From CAZJQT01 sp964548655 (GTDB taxonomy: Bacteria > Patescibacteriota > Saccharimonadia > Saccharimonadales > CAZJQT01): a stretch of 58,717 bases of DNA. Positions 50,715 through 58,667 of this stretch are shown here, piece by piece (the first letter of the stretch is position 1; each line of letters begins with the position of its first letter). The notes beneath the pieces are model-generated. The model worked only from the letters and a program-made list of their open reading frames with translations. It was not told the origin of the DNA and searched no databases. The translations under genes were made by a program, and so were the position numbers. The stretch spans positions 1 to 58,717 of the forward strand of contig CAZJQT010000003.1 of the NCBI GenBank assembly GCA_964548655.1. Reading direction: 5' to 3'.

Positions 50715-51776
50715 ATGACAAAAATTAACAAACATATTGAAATTGTCAGCTCAACTGAACTTGAGCTTAGTTCAATGAGCCAAAAATCACGTGATGCTAT
50801 TAGGGTTGTTTTAGCTAAACACTACACCGACGTCAGAATTTGCATTGTTAATAATCTGGCTGATCTTGAAGCCTTGGTCGCTCGCCGACCAGACTTGGTT
50901 TTCCTGGGGATGAAATTTATCCCAGTAAACCCAGTTCTTGGCTTTCAGGATACAGAGCGCATTTGGCTCAGCCAATATCTTGATGAAAATAACATAGCTT
51001 ACACCGGCTCTAACCAGTTGGCGCATGAACTTGAGCTAGACAAACCACTGGCCAAGCAACGTGCCCTCGACGCCAAACTTGATACTTCAGCCTTCCAAGT
51101 TGTTAGACAAAACGAGTCGCTAAGTAAAAAGGATATGCTATTAACATTTCCAGTTTTTATTAAGCCGACTGATCGTGGTGGTGGTGAAGGTGTTGATAGT
51201 GATTCAGTGGTTCGTAATTTCGGGCAAATAAAGCCCAAACTCGAATCCATTACGGCTTCAATTCACTCAGATTCCTTGATTGAAGAATATTTACCAGGAC
51301 GCGAGATAAGTGTAGCCATACTCAAAGACGAAGACTCAGATCAATATTTTGCCATGCCTATTGAACGGATTGTTCCAGAAGACGAACATGGTGTGCGTAT
51401 ATTGAGCCCGGAAATAAAACATGCTGATGCTGGGCTTAGCGTGATGGTCGCCGATGGTGACATCAAAACTGGAGTTATCACGTTAGCAAAGAATGTATTT
51501 CGTGCTCTAGGCGCCCGTGACTATGGGCGTATAGATATTAGGTTAGACGCATTGGGGAAACCACACTTTCTAGAGGCTAACCTTATACCTAGTTTGATAG
51601 ACGGTTATGGTAATTTTCCTAAAGCTTGTTTGCTCAATATTAGTTTAGACTTTGAAGCAATGACATTAAGCATCGTCAGACTAGCACTAGGCCGCAAGTT
51701 AGATATAAATGAACCTAGCGTTGAATTTAAGGGTACGATTTTACCGTATCTTGGCACTGCACTTAAGCCAGCGTAA
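50715..51776 (+). CDS. ATP-grasp ligase, D-Ala-D-Ala ligase-like
   Basis: A 353-residue ATP-grasp enzyme. The FPVFIKPTDRGGGEGVDSDS segment (about residues 139-158), EEYLPGREISVAIL, the Mg-binding DIRLDALGKPHFLEANLIP (about 275-293) and the closing NFP follow the Ddl fold, but the N-terminal part RPDLVFLGMKF is divergent from true Ddl. It may join another amino-acid or peptide pair. It starts at once after the helicase stop (TAAATG), 12 bp before typA. Confidence 0.8.
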   Translation: MTKINKHIEIVSSTELELSSMSQKSRDAIRVVLAKHYTDVRICIVNNLADLEALVARRPDLVFLGMKFIPVNPVLGFQDTERIWLSQYLDENNIAYTGSNQLAHELELDKPLAKQRALDAKLDTSAFQVVRQNESLSKKDMLLTFPVFIKPTDRGGGEGVDSDSVVRNFGQIKPKLESITASIHSDSLIEEYLPGREISVAILKDEDSDQYFAMPIERIVPEDEHGVRILSPEIKHADAGLSVMVADGDIKTGVITLAKNVFRALGARDYGRIDIRLDALGKPHFLEANLIPSLIDGYGNFPKACLLNISLDFEAMTLSIVRLALGRKLDINEPSVEFKGTILPYLGTALKPA

Positions 51777-51788
51777 AAGAGATTAGCC

Positions 51789-53627
51789 ATGGCAGATATT
51801 CAAGACCCCACCAAAATCCGCAACATCGCTATCATCGCGCATGTTGACCATGGCAAGACGACTCTGGTTGATGGCTTGCTCAAACAGTCACAAACCTTCA
51901 GAGACAACCAGGCAGAAATGGCTCAAGACTTGATCATGGACAGTGGCGATCAAGAACGCGAACGTGGTATTACTATTACAGCCAAAATAACCGCCGTTCA
52001 ACACGCTGACTACCGGATTAATATTATCGATACACCTGGGCATGCCGATTTCTCTGGTGAGGTAGAGCGTACTCTTAATATGGCCGATGGCTGTCTGTTG
52101 ATTGTGGACGCGCAGGAAGGCCCAATGCCGCAGACTAAATTTGTGCTCGGCAAAGCTTTGGCTGGTGGCCTCAAGCCAATTGTGATTATTAATAAAATCG
52201 ACAAATCAGCCAGCCGCATCAAAGAAGTCGAAGATGAGCTAGCCGATCTGTTTTTGGAGTTGGCTGTGCACGAAGATCAACTGCATTATCCGGTCTATTA
52301 CGCTATTAGCCGTGAGGGCAAAGCCTGGCAAGAACCGCCAGTTGACTCTGGTGAACCAGCCGATTTAGAAGTTATTTTTAAGGCTATCATTGAGCATATC
52401 CCAGCGCCGGCAATTGAGTCTGCTAAGCCTTTCCAGATGCAAGTGTCGTCACTAGCCTGGGATAGCTTCAAGGGCAAGTACGCTGTAGGACGAATCCGCC
52501 GCGGCCAAGTCAAAGCTGGCGACGCTGTTATTTTGTGTAAAAAAGATGGCAGCCAAACCAAAGCAAAAGTCGACAGTGTTTACATGAGTCGTGGCCTGGC
52601 CAAGTTTGAAGTCCCAGCCGGCGTGGCTGGTGACATTGTTCAGTTGACTGGTATTAATGATGCGCAAATTGGCGAAACCGTTGCTGATAGTCAGTCACCG
52701 GAGGCTTTACCACCGCTGGAGGTTGAGGCGCCAACGCTAAAAATTTATCTAGGGCCTAACACCAGCCCCTTCAAAGGCACCGAGGGCGAATTTACGACCT
52801 CGCGCCAGATTGGTGAGCGTTTGAACAGGGAGCTGGAAACTAACGTCAGCCTTAGAGTGGCAGAAGATAACATTGGCTTTTTGGTTTCTGGCCGCGGTGA
52901 ACTGCACCTCAGCGTTTTGATTGAAACTCTACGTCGTGAAGGTTTTGAGTTTGAAGTTGGACGGCCGCAAGTAGTTACCAAGGAGGAGAATGGCCAGACG
53001 CTGGAGCCAATTGAAGAACTGATCATAGAAGTCCCAGCTGAACATGTTGGCGCCGTGCAAATGGAGCTAGGCAAACGCCGAGCGGTCGTCAAGGAACAAT
53101 TTGCTAGCCCTAAAGGCATCACCAAGCTAGTTTATGAGCTACCAACCCGGGCGCTACTAGGTCTGCGTAATATTTTGATAACCAACACGAAGGGCACCAT
53201 TGTCATAGACAGCTTAATGACTGGCTATAAACCACTTGGCCCTAGCCTCCAGCAACTACGCAGTGGCGTGCTGATTGCTTATGAAGCCGGCATAACCACA
53301 CCTTATTCACTGCAAACTGCCGAAGAGCGTGGGATTTGTTTTGTTGGGCCAGCTGTCAAAGTTTACGCTGGCCAGATAGTTGGCCTGAATAGGCGCCAAG
53401 ACGACATGGAGATAAATGTCTGCAAGGCCAAGCATCTGACGAACATGCGTAGCTCATCAAGTGACGGCGTCGTGCAACTGACACCACCGACTATATTTAG
53501 CTTGGAAGAATGCTTGGACTTTATAGAAAACGATGAACTGCTAGAGGTCACGCCCAAATCCTTGCGTTTACGCAAGAGCGAGCTAGACCCCAACAAACGC
53601 AAACGCCAGAACCCAAACCACAATTGA
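51789..53627 (+). CDS. typA: Ribosome-associated GTPase TypA/BipA
   Basis: A 612-residue translational GTPase of normal length. P-loop AHVDHGKTT (residues 17-25), DTPGHADF (G3) and NKID (G4) are followed by EF-G-like domains II, III and V and the C-terminal TypA domain with KAKHLTNMRSS. It assists 50S assembly and stress adaptation, especially in the cold. It follows the ATP-grasp gene by 12 bp, so it is likely to be co-transcribed with the helicase. Confidence 0.96.
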   Translation: MADIQDPTKIRNIAIIAHVDHGKTTLVDGLLKQSQTFRDNQAEMAQDLIMDSGDQERERGITITAKITAVQHADYRINIIDTPGHADFSGEVERTLNMADGCLLIVDAQEGPMPQTKFVLGKALAGGLKPIVIINKIDKSASRIKEVEDELADLFLELAVHEDQLHYPVYYAISREGKAWQEPPVDSGEPADLEVIFKAIIEHIPAPAIESAKPFQMQVSSLAWDSFKGKYAVGRIRRGQVKAGDAVILCKKDGSQTKAKVDSVYMSRGLAKFEVPAGVAGDIVQLTGINDAQIGETVADSQSPEALPPLEVEAPTLKIYLGPNTSPFKGTEGEFTTSRQIGERLNRELETNVSLRVAEDNIGFLVSGRGELHLSVLIETLRREGFEFEVGRPQVVTKEENGQTLEPIEELIIEVPAEHVGAVQMELGKRRAVVKEQFASPKGITKLVYELPTRALLGLRNILITNTKGTIVIDSLMTGYKPLGPSLQQLRSGVLIAYEAGITTPYSLQTAEERGICFVGPAVKVYAGQIVGLNRRQDDMEINVCKAKHLTNMRSSSSDGVVQLTPPTIFSLEECLDFIENDELLEVTPKSLRLRKSELDPNKRKRQNPNHN

Positions 53628-53637
53628 TACGGTTTAC

Positions 53638-54003
53638 CTAACTTATATTTTCTGCGAACTTTTCGGCCTCATTTACAGCGGTGTCAAAGCTGGTTTCGTT
53701 GGCTAAAGTGATATCGCCAAACTGACCGCCTTCGCTAGTAGTGTATACGTATGCCATTCCCATCGAGTAATCAAACTCCAACAAAGCCACGATCTTGCCT
53801 GCCTTGTAAAGATCAGCCACGATTCCGCCATCGGCATCCATCGTGCGCGAAACCCAGACTGTCTGGCCATCCTTGAGCATTGAGACTCGTTGCATGAAGT
53901 ATTGCTCTTTTGCTTCGGGGCTAGTTACGCCGTCTTTTAACGAAAAAGCATTACCAAATACTCTTTCCTCGGGTGATTTTTGTTCATTTAAAGTCTCTGC
54001 CAT
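53638..54003 (-). CDS. Small protein of unknown function
   Basis: Unrecognised 121-residue acidic, soluble protein. The middle consists of alternating short beta strands (KDGQTVWVSRTMDADGGIVA and KIVALLEFDYSMGMAYVY), the end is helical. An AAGGAG Shine-Dalgarno sequence lies before the ATG. Convergent with typA, 10 bp apart. Confidence 0.6.
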   Translation of the reverse strand: MAETLNEQKSPEERVFGNAFSLKDGVTSPEAKEQYFMQRVSMLKDGQTVWVSRTMDADGGIVADLYKAGKIVALLEFDYSMGMAYVYTTSEGGQFGDITLANETSFDTAVNEAEKFAENIS

Positions 54004-54085
54004 AATAATCTCCTTACCTATATTATCCTCTTAGCAGTAATTGCCTGCAAGCATGAGCAAGTTGGCTGAGATGAACAATCTACTC

Positions 54086-54262
54086 TTATTTCTTCTTCAA
54101 TTTTGCCAATGTCTTAGCTAACCTGGCTTCCTTGCCAAGCTTGCCTGGTTTCTTAGCGGCGGCGTTTAATTTAGCTTTGGGAATTTTTTTATCGGGCGCA
54201 ATTCCTAACGCTCTACGCAACGCACCTTTATTTTTGGTAGCCTTAGCGATCCATTTTCTCAT
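54086..54262 (-). CDS. Small basic protein of unknown function
   Basis: A 58-residue protein very rich in Lys and Ala. It begins MRKWIAKATKNKGALRRALG and goes on with IPKAKLNAAAKK and LGKEARLAKTLAKLKKK. The pattern (KWI..A....GALRRALGI.....IP..KL..AAKK.GKLG..ARLA.TL) recurs in bacterial and phage small proteins of unknown function and suggests nucleic-acid binding. AAAGGATC precedes the ATG by a few bases. Confidence 0.75.
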   Translation of the reverse strand: MRKWIAKATKNKGALRRALGIAPDKKIPKAKLNAAAKKPGKLGKEARLAKTLAKLKKK

Positions 54263-54363
54263 AGTGATCCTTTCTGTGTTTGAAGCCTTTTTTCAATATA
54301 GCATAATTTACAGTCCGCATTGGCTGGGCACATGAGTCAGGAACTTTTTGCTAAACTGGGATT

Positions 54364-54621
54364 ATGACCAAGCAAAAATCTATTAATGAAATACAAGCTG
54401 GCTGGGATAGTTTCAATAGACCTAAGAACCGACAGATCTTTCAACACTATAAGGGTGGCAAGTATGAAATTATAGCAACAGGCTTTCTCGAAGACACCGA
54501 AGCGCCATGCGTGGTTTACCGATCACTTGAGAAAAATATAGTTTGGGTACGAACCGCTAAGAATTTTTTGGAACAAATTGAACATAACGGAAAGTCGCAA
54601 GCCAGGTTCAAGCCTGTCTAA
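54364..54621 (+). CDS. DUF1653-like protein
   Basis: An 85-residue protein: IFQHYKGGKYEIIATGFLED, then CVVYRSLEKNIVWVRTAKNFLEQIEHNGKSQARFKPV in outline, the DUF1653 pattern (YRHYKGxxYxVxxxA...VVYRxL...WVRPxxMFxExV). Function unknown in the family; it is a small beta-rich, probably soluble fold. Extended -10 TGCTAAACT (54349-54357) lies 6 nt before the ATG, so the mRNA should be leaderless. Confidence 0.88.
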   Translation: MTKQKSINEIQAGWDSFNRPKNRQIFQHYKGGKYEIIATGFLEDTEAPCVVYRSLEKNIVWVRTAKNFLEQIEHNGKSQARFKPV

Positions 54622-54633
54622 GCATAAAAAACA

Positions 54634-54708
54634 TGGCTGGGGAGGAGGGATTCGAACCCCCGAATGCCAGGACCAGAACCTGGTGCCTTACCACTTGGCC
54701 ACTCCCCA
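54634..54708 (-). tRNA. tRNA-Gln (CUG)
   Basis: A 75-nt minus-strand cloverleaf: acceptor TGGGGAG/CTCCCCA with the U1-A72 pair typical of tRNA-Gln, anticodon stem CCAGG/CCTGG around TTCTGGT (anticodon CTG), T loop TTCGAAT, discriminator G and encoded CCA. Two long hairpins lie directly on its 5' side. Confidence 0.95.
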
Positions 54709-54724
54709 TCGTCGGCGTGTAATG

Positions 54725-54824
54725 ATCAGTTTGCCGTGTTGACCACAAAACAAGTTTGCTGGTCAACACTACCAAACTGATTAAGCCGCCTCCTCTCAAA
54801 TTCGTGAGAGGATTCACGAATTTG
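54725..54824. repeat. Two long inverted repeats 5' of tRNA-Gln
   Basis: First hairpin: ATCAGTTTG (54725-54733) with CAAACTGAT (54773-54781) and inside it GTGTTGACCA (54736-54745) with TGGTCAACAC (54760-54769). Second: CAAATTCGTGA (54797-54807) with TCACGAATTTG (54814-54824). CCTCTC (54792-54797) can instead pair with GAGAGG (54806-54811), excluding the second stem. No reading frame is convincing between 54709 and 54938. Confidence 0.6.
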
Positions 54825-54938
54825 GTTTGGAAAGACATGGAAATTATACGTTCTTATCTGTTATTTGCCAAATTGCAAAAAAGTACTAAGTATAAGCGTG
54901 ATATACTTCGAATAATTTATTAGTACTGAGATCAAAAA

Positions 54939-56891
54939 ATGGACCCTAATTTTAATACTAGCCAACCGCCTACACCAAATCCACAACCAGAACCTATTGT
55001 TCCAACCTCTCAACCGCAACCTGTAATTATTAGCCCTGAAGGTCAGGTGTCTAATGATGTTAGCAGTTCTGAACCAAACATGGCTTCAGCTGACCTTTCT
55101 ACTCAAGAAACCCCGACAATATCGCCATCACTCCAGACTGATCCTGTATCAGTTGATCCCGTGGCTGGTCAGCCACCTATAGTGTCAGACCAACAACCAA
55201 CTCCAGGCCAAGCTCTATTCCAACCCGATTCTCAAACTGAACATACCCAAACGCCTACTAGCTTTCCACCGGCACCAAAGAAAAAAAGAAAAAAATTATT
55301 GTTAGTAGTTGTTGGTGTAGCGCTTTTTGCCCTTCTCAGCGGTGGTGTAGTTTTTGGCTATTATTTGCCCAATACACCACAGAATGTGTGGAAATCAGGG
55401 TTAGATCGATCCGGCCAAGCTGTCAACAAGTTGGTTGGCAGAGCGACAGAGAAAGAAACTCTAGCAGCCTATGAAAAATCTGACGTAACCATAGATCTGT
55501 CCGGCAAAAGTGGCACCAGCAGTTACTCAGGATCTTTTAATGTCAAATATGATACCTCAAAAGCAGATGGTTCGCTAAGTGTTACCGCCAAAGAACAGGG
55601 CAATGCTGATAAAGTGTTTACTGCTAAATTTTTAGGCGAACTCAAAGCAGGTAGTCAATTCCCAAGCGTTTACTTTCAATTTAGCGGTCTAAAATCTTTT
55701 GGGCTAGATACGTACTCCCCGGCTTTGTCTAGTTATGAAAATAAATGGATAGCAATTGAAGAGTCATATTTTAAGTCACTGGGTGTAACGCCCGAACAGG
55801 TTACCGATACTCAGAATAAGCAAATTTCAGCCGATGATACAGCTGAAGCAGCCAAAGCCGTCGCCGGTGTGACAGGCGATTATGTGTTAACATCCAATCC
55901 CAAAAAGGCTGTGTTTGACCAGAAAAAATATGTTGCCAAAGAAAAAGTTGACGGTATCCAGGCCTATCACTACGTCGTCGCAATTAATAAAGCACATGCC
56001 AAAGACTATTGCAGCGCTTTAATTGAGAAAGTTTTAACTACCCAAATTTATAAGAAAACTACTTCTTCCGATCCGGCCACAATAGATAGTGCCAAGAAGT
56101 CACTAATCAAAAGTTGCCAAGATAGCGTCGACAGCGGTATCAAAGACAGCGACACGTTTGATTTATGGATTGATGCCAGCCGCAAACTGATCTACAAGAT
56201 AAGAGTAACTGACCAAAATGACAAAGAAAGCTACATGGACATCGGCCAAAACTACACCGGCGGGAATGATGTAGGGCTATTTGTTAATATTCATGACGGC
56301 AAAGGCAAAAGCGACGGCAAGTTTACTATTAGCACTAATCTAAACACGCGCGCAACCAAAGGCAGCCTCACCATAACCAACACTAGTACAGACCCCTATG
56401 AATTCAAGCTTTCACTCGATGCCAAACCCTACACCGGCGACATAAAAGTCGAAAAACCAGCTGACGCTGTTCCCATCCAAGATGTACTAAAAGCCCTTGG
56501 TTTTGATACCTCATATCTTACTAGCGCTAGCTCGAGTAACGGTAGTCTTACAACTAATGCACAGGACACGGAAAGAAACACAGATATCAAAGCCTTGCAT
56601 GGCCAGATTGAAGCGTATTACGCACAATATGGTAAATATCCGACTCTGGCTAATATGAATGACTCGGCTTGGCTGGCAACTTACATGAAAGGTCTTGATA
56701 AAGAAGCCTTGAAAGACCCCAAAGGTACGTCATACTCACTGGCATCTAGTCCAGCCCAAAATGTCTACAGTTACAGCGTAAAAGCCGATGATGGTAGTGC
56801 TTGCAACGACACAACCAAAGCTTGTACTAAATACACACTAACTGCGACATTATCAACTGGCTTAACTTTTACTAAAGAAAATCTAAACTAA
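54939..56891 (+). CDS. Large membrane-anchored surface protein of unknown function
   Basis: A 650-residue protein. Residues 1-105 are a disordered Pro/Gln/Ser/Thr-rich cytoplasmic arm; KKKRKK is followed by one membrane helix (about 118-140); the rest is extracytoplasmic and Lys/Asp/Ser rich, with paired cysteines (such as ACNDTTKAC near 626-634). The last 115 residues (DIKALHGQIEAYYAQYGKYPTL, then WLATYMKGL) resemble the C-terminal part of type IV pilin-like proteins. Repeated DKxxY-type segments occur in the middle. TATACT at 54902-54907 is a possible -10; no Shine-Dalgarno sequence is clear. Confidence 0.65.
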   Translation: MDPNFNTSQPPTPNPQPEPIVPTSQPQPVIISPEGQVSNDVSSSEPNMASADLSTQETPTISPSLQTDPVSVDPVAGQPPIVSDQQPTPGQALFQPDSQTEHTQTPTSFPPAPKKKRKKLLLVVVGVALFALLSGGVVFGYYLPNTPQNVWKSGLDRSGQAVNKLVGRATEKETLAAYEKSDVTIDLSGKSGTSSYSGSFNVKYDTSKADGSLSVTAKEQGNADKVFTAKFLGELKAGSQFPSVYFQFSGLKSFGLDTYSPALSSYENKWIAIEESYFKSLGVTPEQVTDTQNKQISADDTAEAAKAVAGVTGDYVLTSNPKKAVFDQKKYVAKEKVDGIQAYHYVVAINKAHAKDYCSALIEKVLTTQIYKKTTSSDPATIDSAKKSLIKSCQDSVDSGIKDSDTFDLWIDASRKLIYKIRVTDQNDKESYMDIGQNYTGGNDVGLFVNIHDGKGKSDGKFTISTNLNTRATKGSLTITNTSTDPYEFKLSLDAKPYTGDIKVEKPADAVPIQDVLKALGFDTSYLTSASSSNGSLTTNAQDTERNTDIKALHGQIEAYYAQYGKYPTLANMNDSAWLATYMKGLDKEALKDPKGTSYSLASSPAQNVYSYSVKADDGSACNDTTKACTKYTLTATLSTGLTFTKENLN

Positions 56892-56907
56892 AAACTCAAA
56901 TACGAAG

Positions 56908-56974
56908 TTGTGACGATTATCACAAGCAAGTTGTGAGCAGATTCACGGCAAGCTGTTTGTTTAGTCGTCATACT
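56908..56974 (+). promoter_or_regulatory. Promoter with two CRP-type sites
   Basis: Two palindromes of the CRP type are visible: TTGTGA-N6-TCACAA at 56908-56925 (perfect TGTGA-N6-TCACA) and TGTGA-N6-TCACG at 56932-56947. CATACT (56969-56974) is a possible -10 without a good -35. With a start point near 56981 the sites are centred at -64.5 and -41.5, positions used by class I and class II CRP activation. The window encodes a Crp/Fnr regulator with the matching Arg-Glu recognition residues. Confidence 0.55.
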
Positions 56975-57000
56975 GGCAGCTAGTAAGGGGAGGAGACCAA

Positions 57001-57171
57001 ATGACAAACAACGCTACTTTTATCAAAAAAAGAAGGACGCAGTTGCCTATCAAATATATGCGCCGCTCCTTCCGCAGTTTAGTTAAAAGACCAGTCAGAG
57101 TTGCTGATATTGAACAGCTAGAGCAGATAGATAATTTCTATAGGTCTTTCATAGATCTACCGCTCAAATAA
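57001..57171 (+). CDS. Small basic protein of unknown function
   Basis: A 56-residue protein starting MTNNATFIKKRRTQLPIKYM, then basic (RRSFRSLVKRPVR) and ending in a short acidic helix. No family recognised. GGGGAGGAG lies six bases before the ATG, one of the strongest Shine-Dalgarno sites in the window, and the promoter with CRP-type sites points at it. The PAP2 gene follows after 25 bp. Confidence 0.65.
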   Translation: MTNNATFIKKRRTQLPIKYMRRSFRSLVKRPVRVADIEQLEQIDNFYRSFIDLPLK

Positions 57172-57196
57172 TCTACGAATAGTCTACAATTAGGGG

Positions 57197-58078
57197 GTGA
57201 AACTTAGCTTTTCCCGTGTCGTTGGTATAGTTGGCGTAGTAATCTTTCTGATTATTTTTATTCATACCCCAAGCTTCCCGACACCAGATAAAATATTGGT
57301 TTTCGGCACGCTTTTGGCTATGGCGACTGGCAAAGCCAGAGAGTTTCTAAAACGATTTGTACCGTTTGTCGGACTACTGCTGGTTTATGAATCTTTCCGT
57401 GGGCTTGTACCCCATCTAAATAGCCGGGTTAATTATTTGTGGATGCCGGCGGCTGATAGGTTTATGTTCTTTGGCCGTTTGCCAACCAGGATTCTACAAA
57501 ACTGGATGTGGAAAGGGCACGTTATGTGGTATGACTTTGTATTTTATGGCGCCTACACATTGCATTTTGTTTTACCGTTTGCTTTGGCGGCACTGGTTTG
57601 GCTAAAACGGCCCAAACAGTATTGGCAGGTAGTGACTACATATTTAACGGTTTCTTTCATGGGTTTCTTGACGTTTTTGGTCTTTCCGGCCGCGCCACCC
57701 TGGATGGCGTCGGACAGGGGCTTAATTGAACCAATTACCAGAGTATCGTCAGCTGTCTGGAATGCCTTTGGTATTCATGACTTTCCGAGTGTTTATAACA
57801 AGATATCACCCAACCCGGTAGCCGCAGTGCCCAGCCTACATGCGGCTTATTCATTCCTGTTTGCATTGTTTATTACCAAGTTATTCAAAACCCGCTGGCG
57901 TTGGTTAGCCTGGATCTATCCATTACTAATCTGGGTTGGCACTGTTTACCAAGCCGAGCACTACGCCATAGACGCAGTGATAGGTGTAGCTTATGCGGTG
58001 ATTGCTTATTATCTATCGCCACACATTTTGCGCAGTTTGCGCAAGCTTTTGAACCGTGCTAAGCTGATAAAACTTTAA
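57197..58078 (+). CDS. PAP2 superfamily membrane phosphatase
   Basis: A 293-residue protein with about six to eight membrane helices. VPSLHAAYSFLF (about residues 212-223) and AEHYAIDAVIG (about 253-263) are the second and third parts of the PAP2 active site, with two catalytic histidines. The arrangement is that of the PAP2_3 / inositol-phosphorylceramide-synthase-like group. It probably removes or transfers a phosphate of a membrane lipid. It starts with GTG; TACAAT (57185-57190) lies 6 nt before it, so the GTG would be the first base of the mRNA. It may also be read from the promoter upstream. Confidence 0.87.
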   Translation: MKLSFSRVVGIVGVVIFLIIFIHTPSFPTPDKILVFGTLLAMATGKAREFLKRFVPFVGLLLVYESFRGLVPHLNSRVNYLWMPAADRFMFFGRLPTRILQNWMWKGHVMWYDFVFYGAYTLHFVLPFALAALVWLKRPKQYWQVVTTYLTVSFMGFLTFLVFPAAPPWMASDRGLIEPITRVSSAVWNAFGIHDFPSVYNKISPNPVAAVPSLHAAYSFLFALFITKLFKTRWRWLAWIYPLLIWVGTVYQAEHYAIDAVIGVAYAVIAYYLSPHILRSLRKLLNRAKLIKL

Positions 58079-58081
58079 CAA

Positions 58082-58238
58082 CTAAGAAATATAGAGAGTG
58101 CAGCCAGAGATCTAGCTCAATGACCTGCCAGCAACCCAATTCGGATGGGTGCTCCATCTAGCCCGCAGCGCGGGGAAGATGTTTATAGCCTCGGCTTTTA
58201 AATCCTTTCACGCGACCTGCAGAAAGGATATTTTTATG
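58082..58238 (+). promoter_or_regulatory. SAM-I-clan riboswitch with Shine-Dalgarno-masking hairpin
   Basis: The leader holds the SAM riboswitch core: AGAG (58095-58098), a P2 helix GCAG (58100-58103)/CTGC (58125-58128) with an inner GAG/CTC and the kink-turn-like ATGACC, then CAGCAACCC, P3 ACCCA/TGGGT (58134-58138, 58146-58150), GTGCT and a P4-like CCCGC/GCGGG (58062+100 to 58174). Downstream ATCCTTTC (58202-58209) pairs with GAAAGGAT (58222-58229), which contains the AAAGGA Shine-Dalgarno sequence of the ATG at 58236 and is followed by five T. P1 is weak by eye. SAM-I versus SAM-IV type is open. Confidence 0.65.
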
Positions 58239-58667
58239 TCAAATTTTGAAACAGAAGGGCCAGAGAACCACGGTATAAAACCCTGGGTTCCTACGCCTGA
58301 AGAAGACGCCTATATCAAGGACGTAGAAAGACGTTACCAAGAAGGCGACCCGACCCTAAAGGTTTATACTCTAGCCGAGCTAAAGAGAAGAGTGGACTGC
58401 CACGCGCACCCAGCTGACGAACAGCTTTTTAAACGAGCTATCCTAAGAGCTGTCCCGGCAGTTAGATTGTCTGATAAAGAGGGTACTATCAGCGCCTTTT
58501 TCCCTCTGGGCACCAACGAATACGGTCTAGATACAATTTTAAGTTGTGCTAAAGCGATTGTGGCTGGCGAGTGTATGCGCTACCAGTATTCTGAAAATCC
58601 TGACAATGGACTTAGTTTTGAAATATCAGATCGTGAGACAGAACAAGAGGTCAGCAATGACGCTTAA
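58236..58667 (+). CDS. Protein of unknown function under the SAM-type riboswitch
   Basis: Unrecognised 143-residue, probably soluble protein. The frame is open upstream to 58149 but that part is the riboswitch; the ATG at 58236 has AAAGGA eight bases before it. VDCHAHPADEQLF (about residues 51-63) and GTNEYGLDTILSCAKAIVAGE are visible but match no family I know. Control by S-adenosylmethionine would suggest a role in methionine or SAM supply, uptake or use. It overlaps the next gene by 11 nt. Confidence 0.65.
   Translation: MSNFETEGPENHGIKPWVPTPEEDAYIKDVERRYQEGDPTLKVYTLAELKRRVDCHAHPADEQLFKRAILRAVPAVRLSDKEGTISAFFPLGTNEYGLDTILSCAKAIVAGECMRYQYSENPDNGLSFEISDRETEQEVSNDA

Noticed and set aside
54608..54838. 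Minus-strand reading frame across tRNA-Gln and the hairpins
   Set aside because: It runs through the tRNA gene and its inverted repeats and has no protein-like features.
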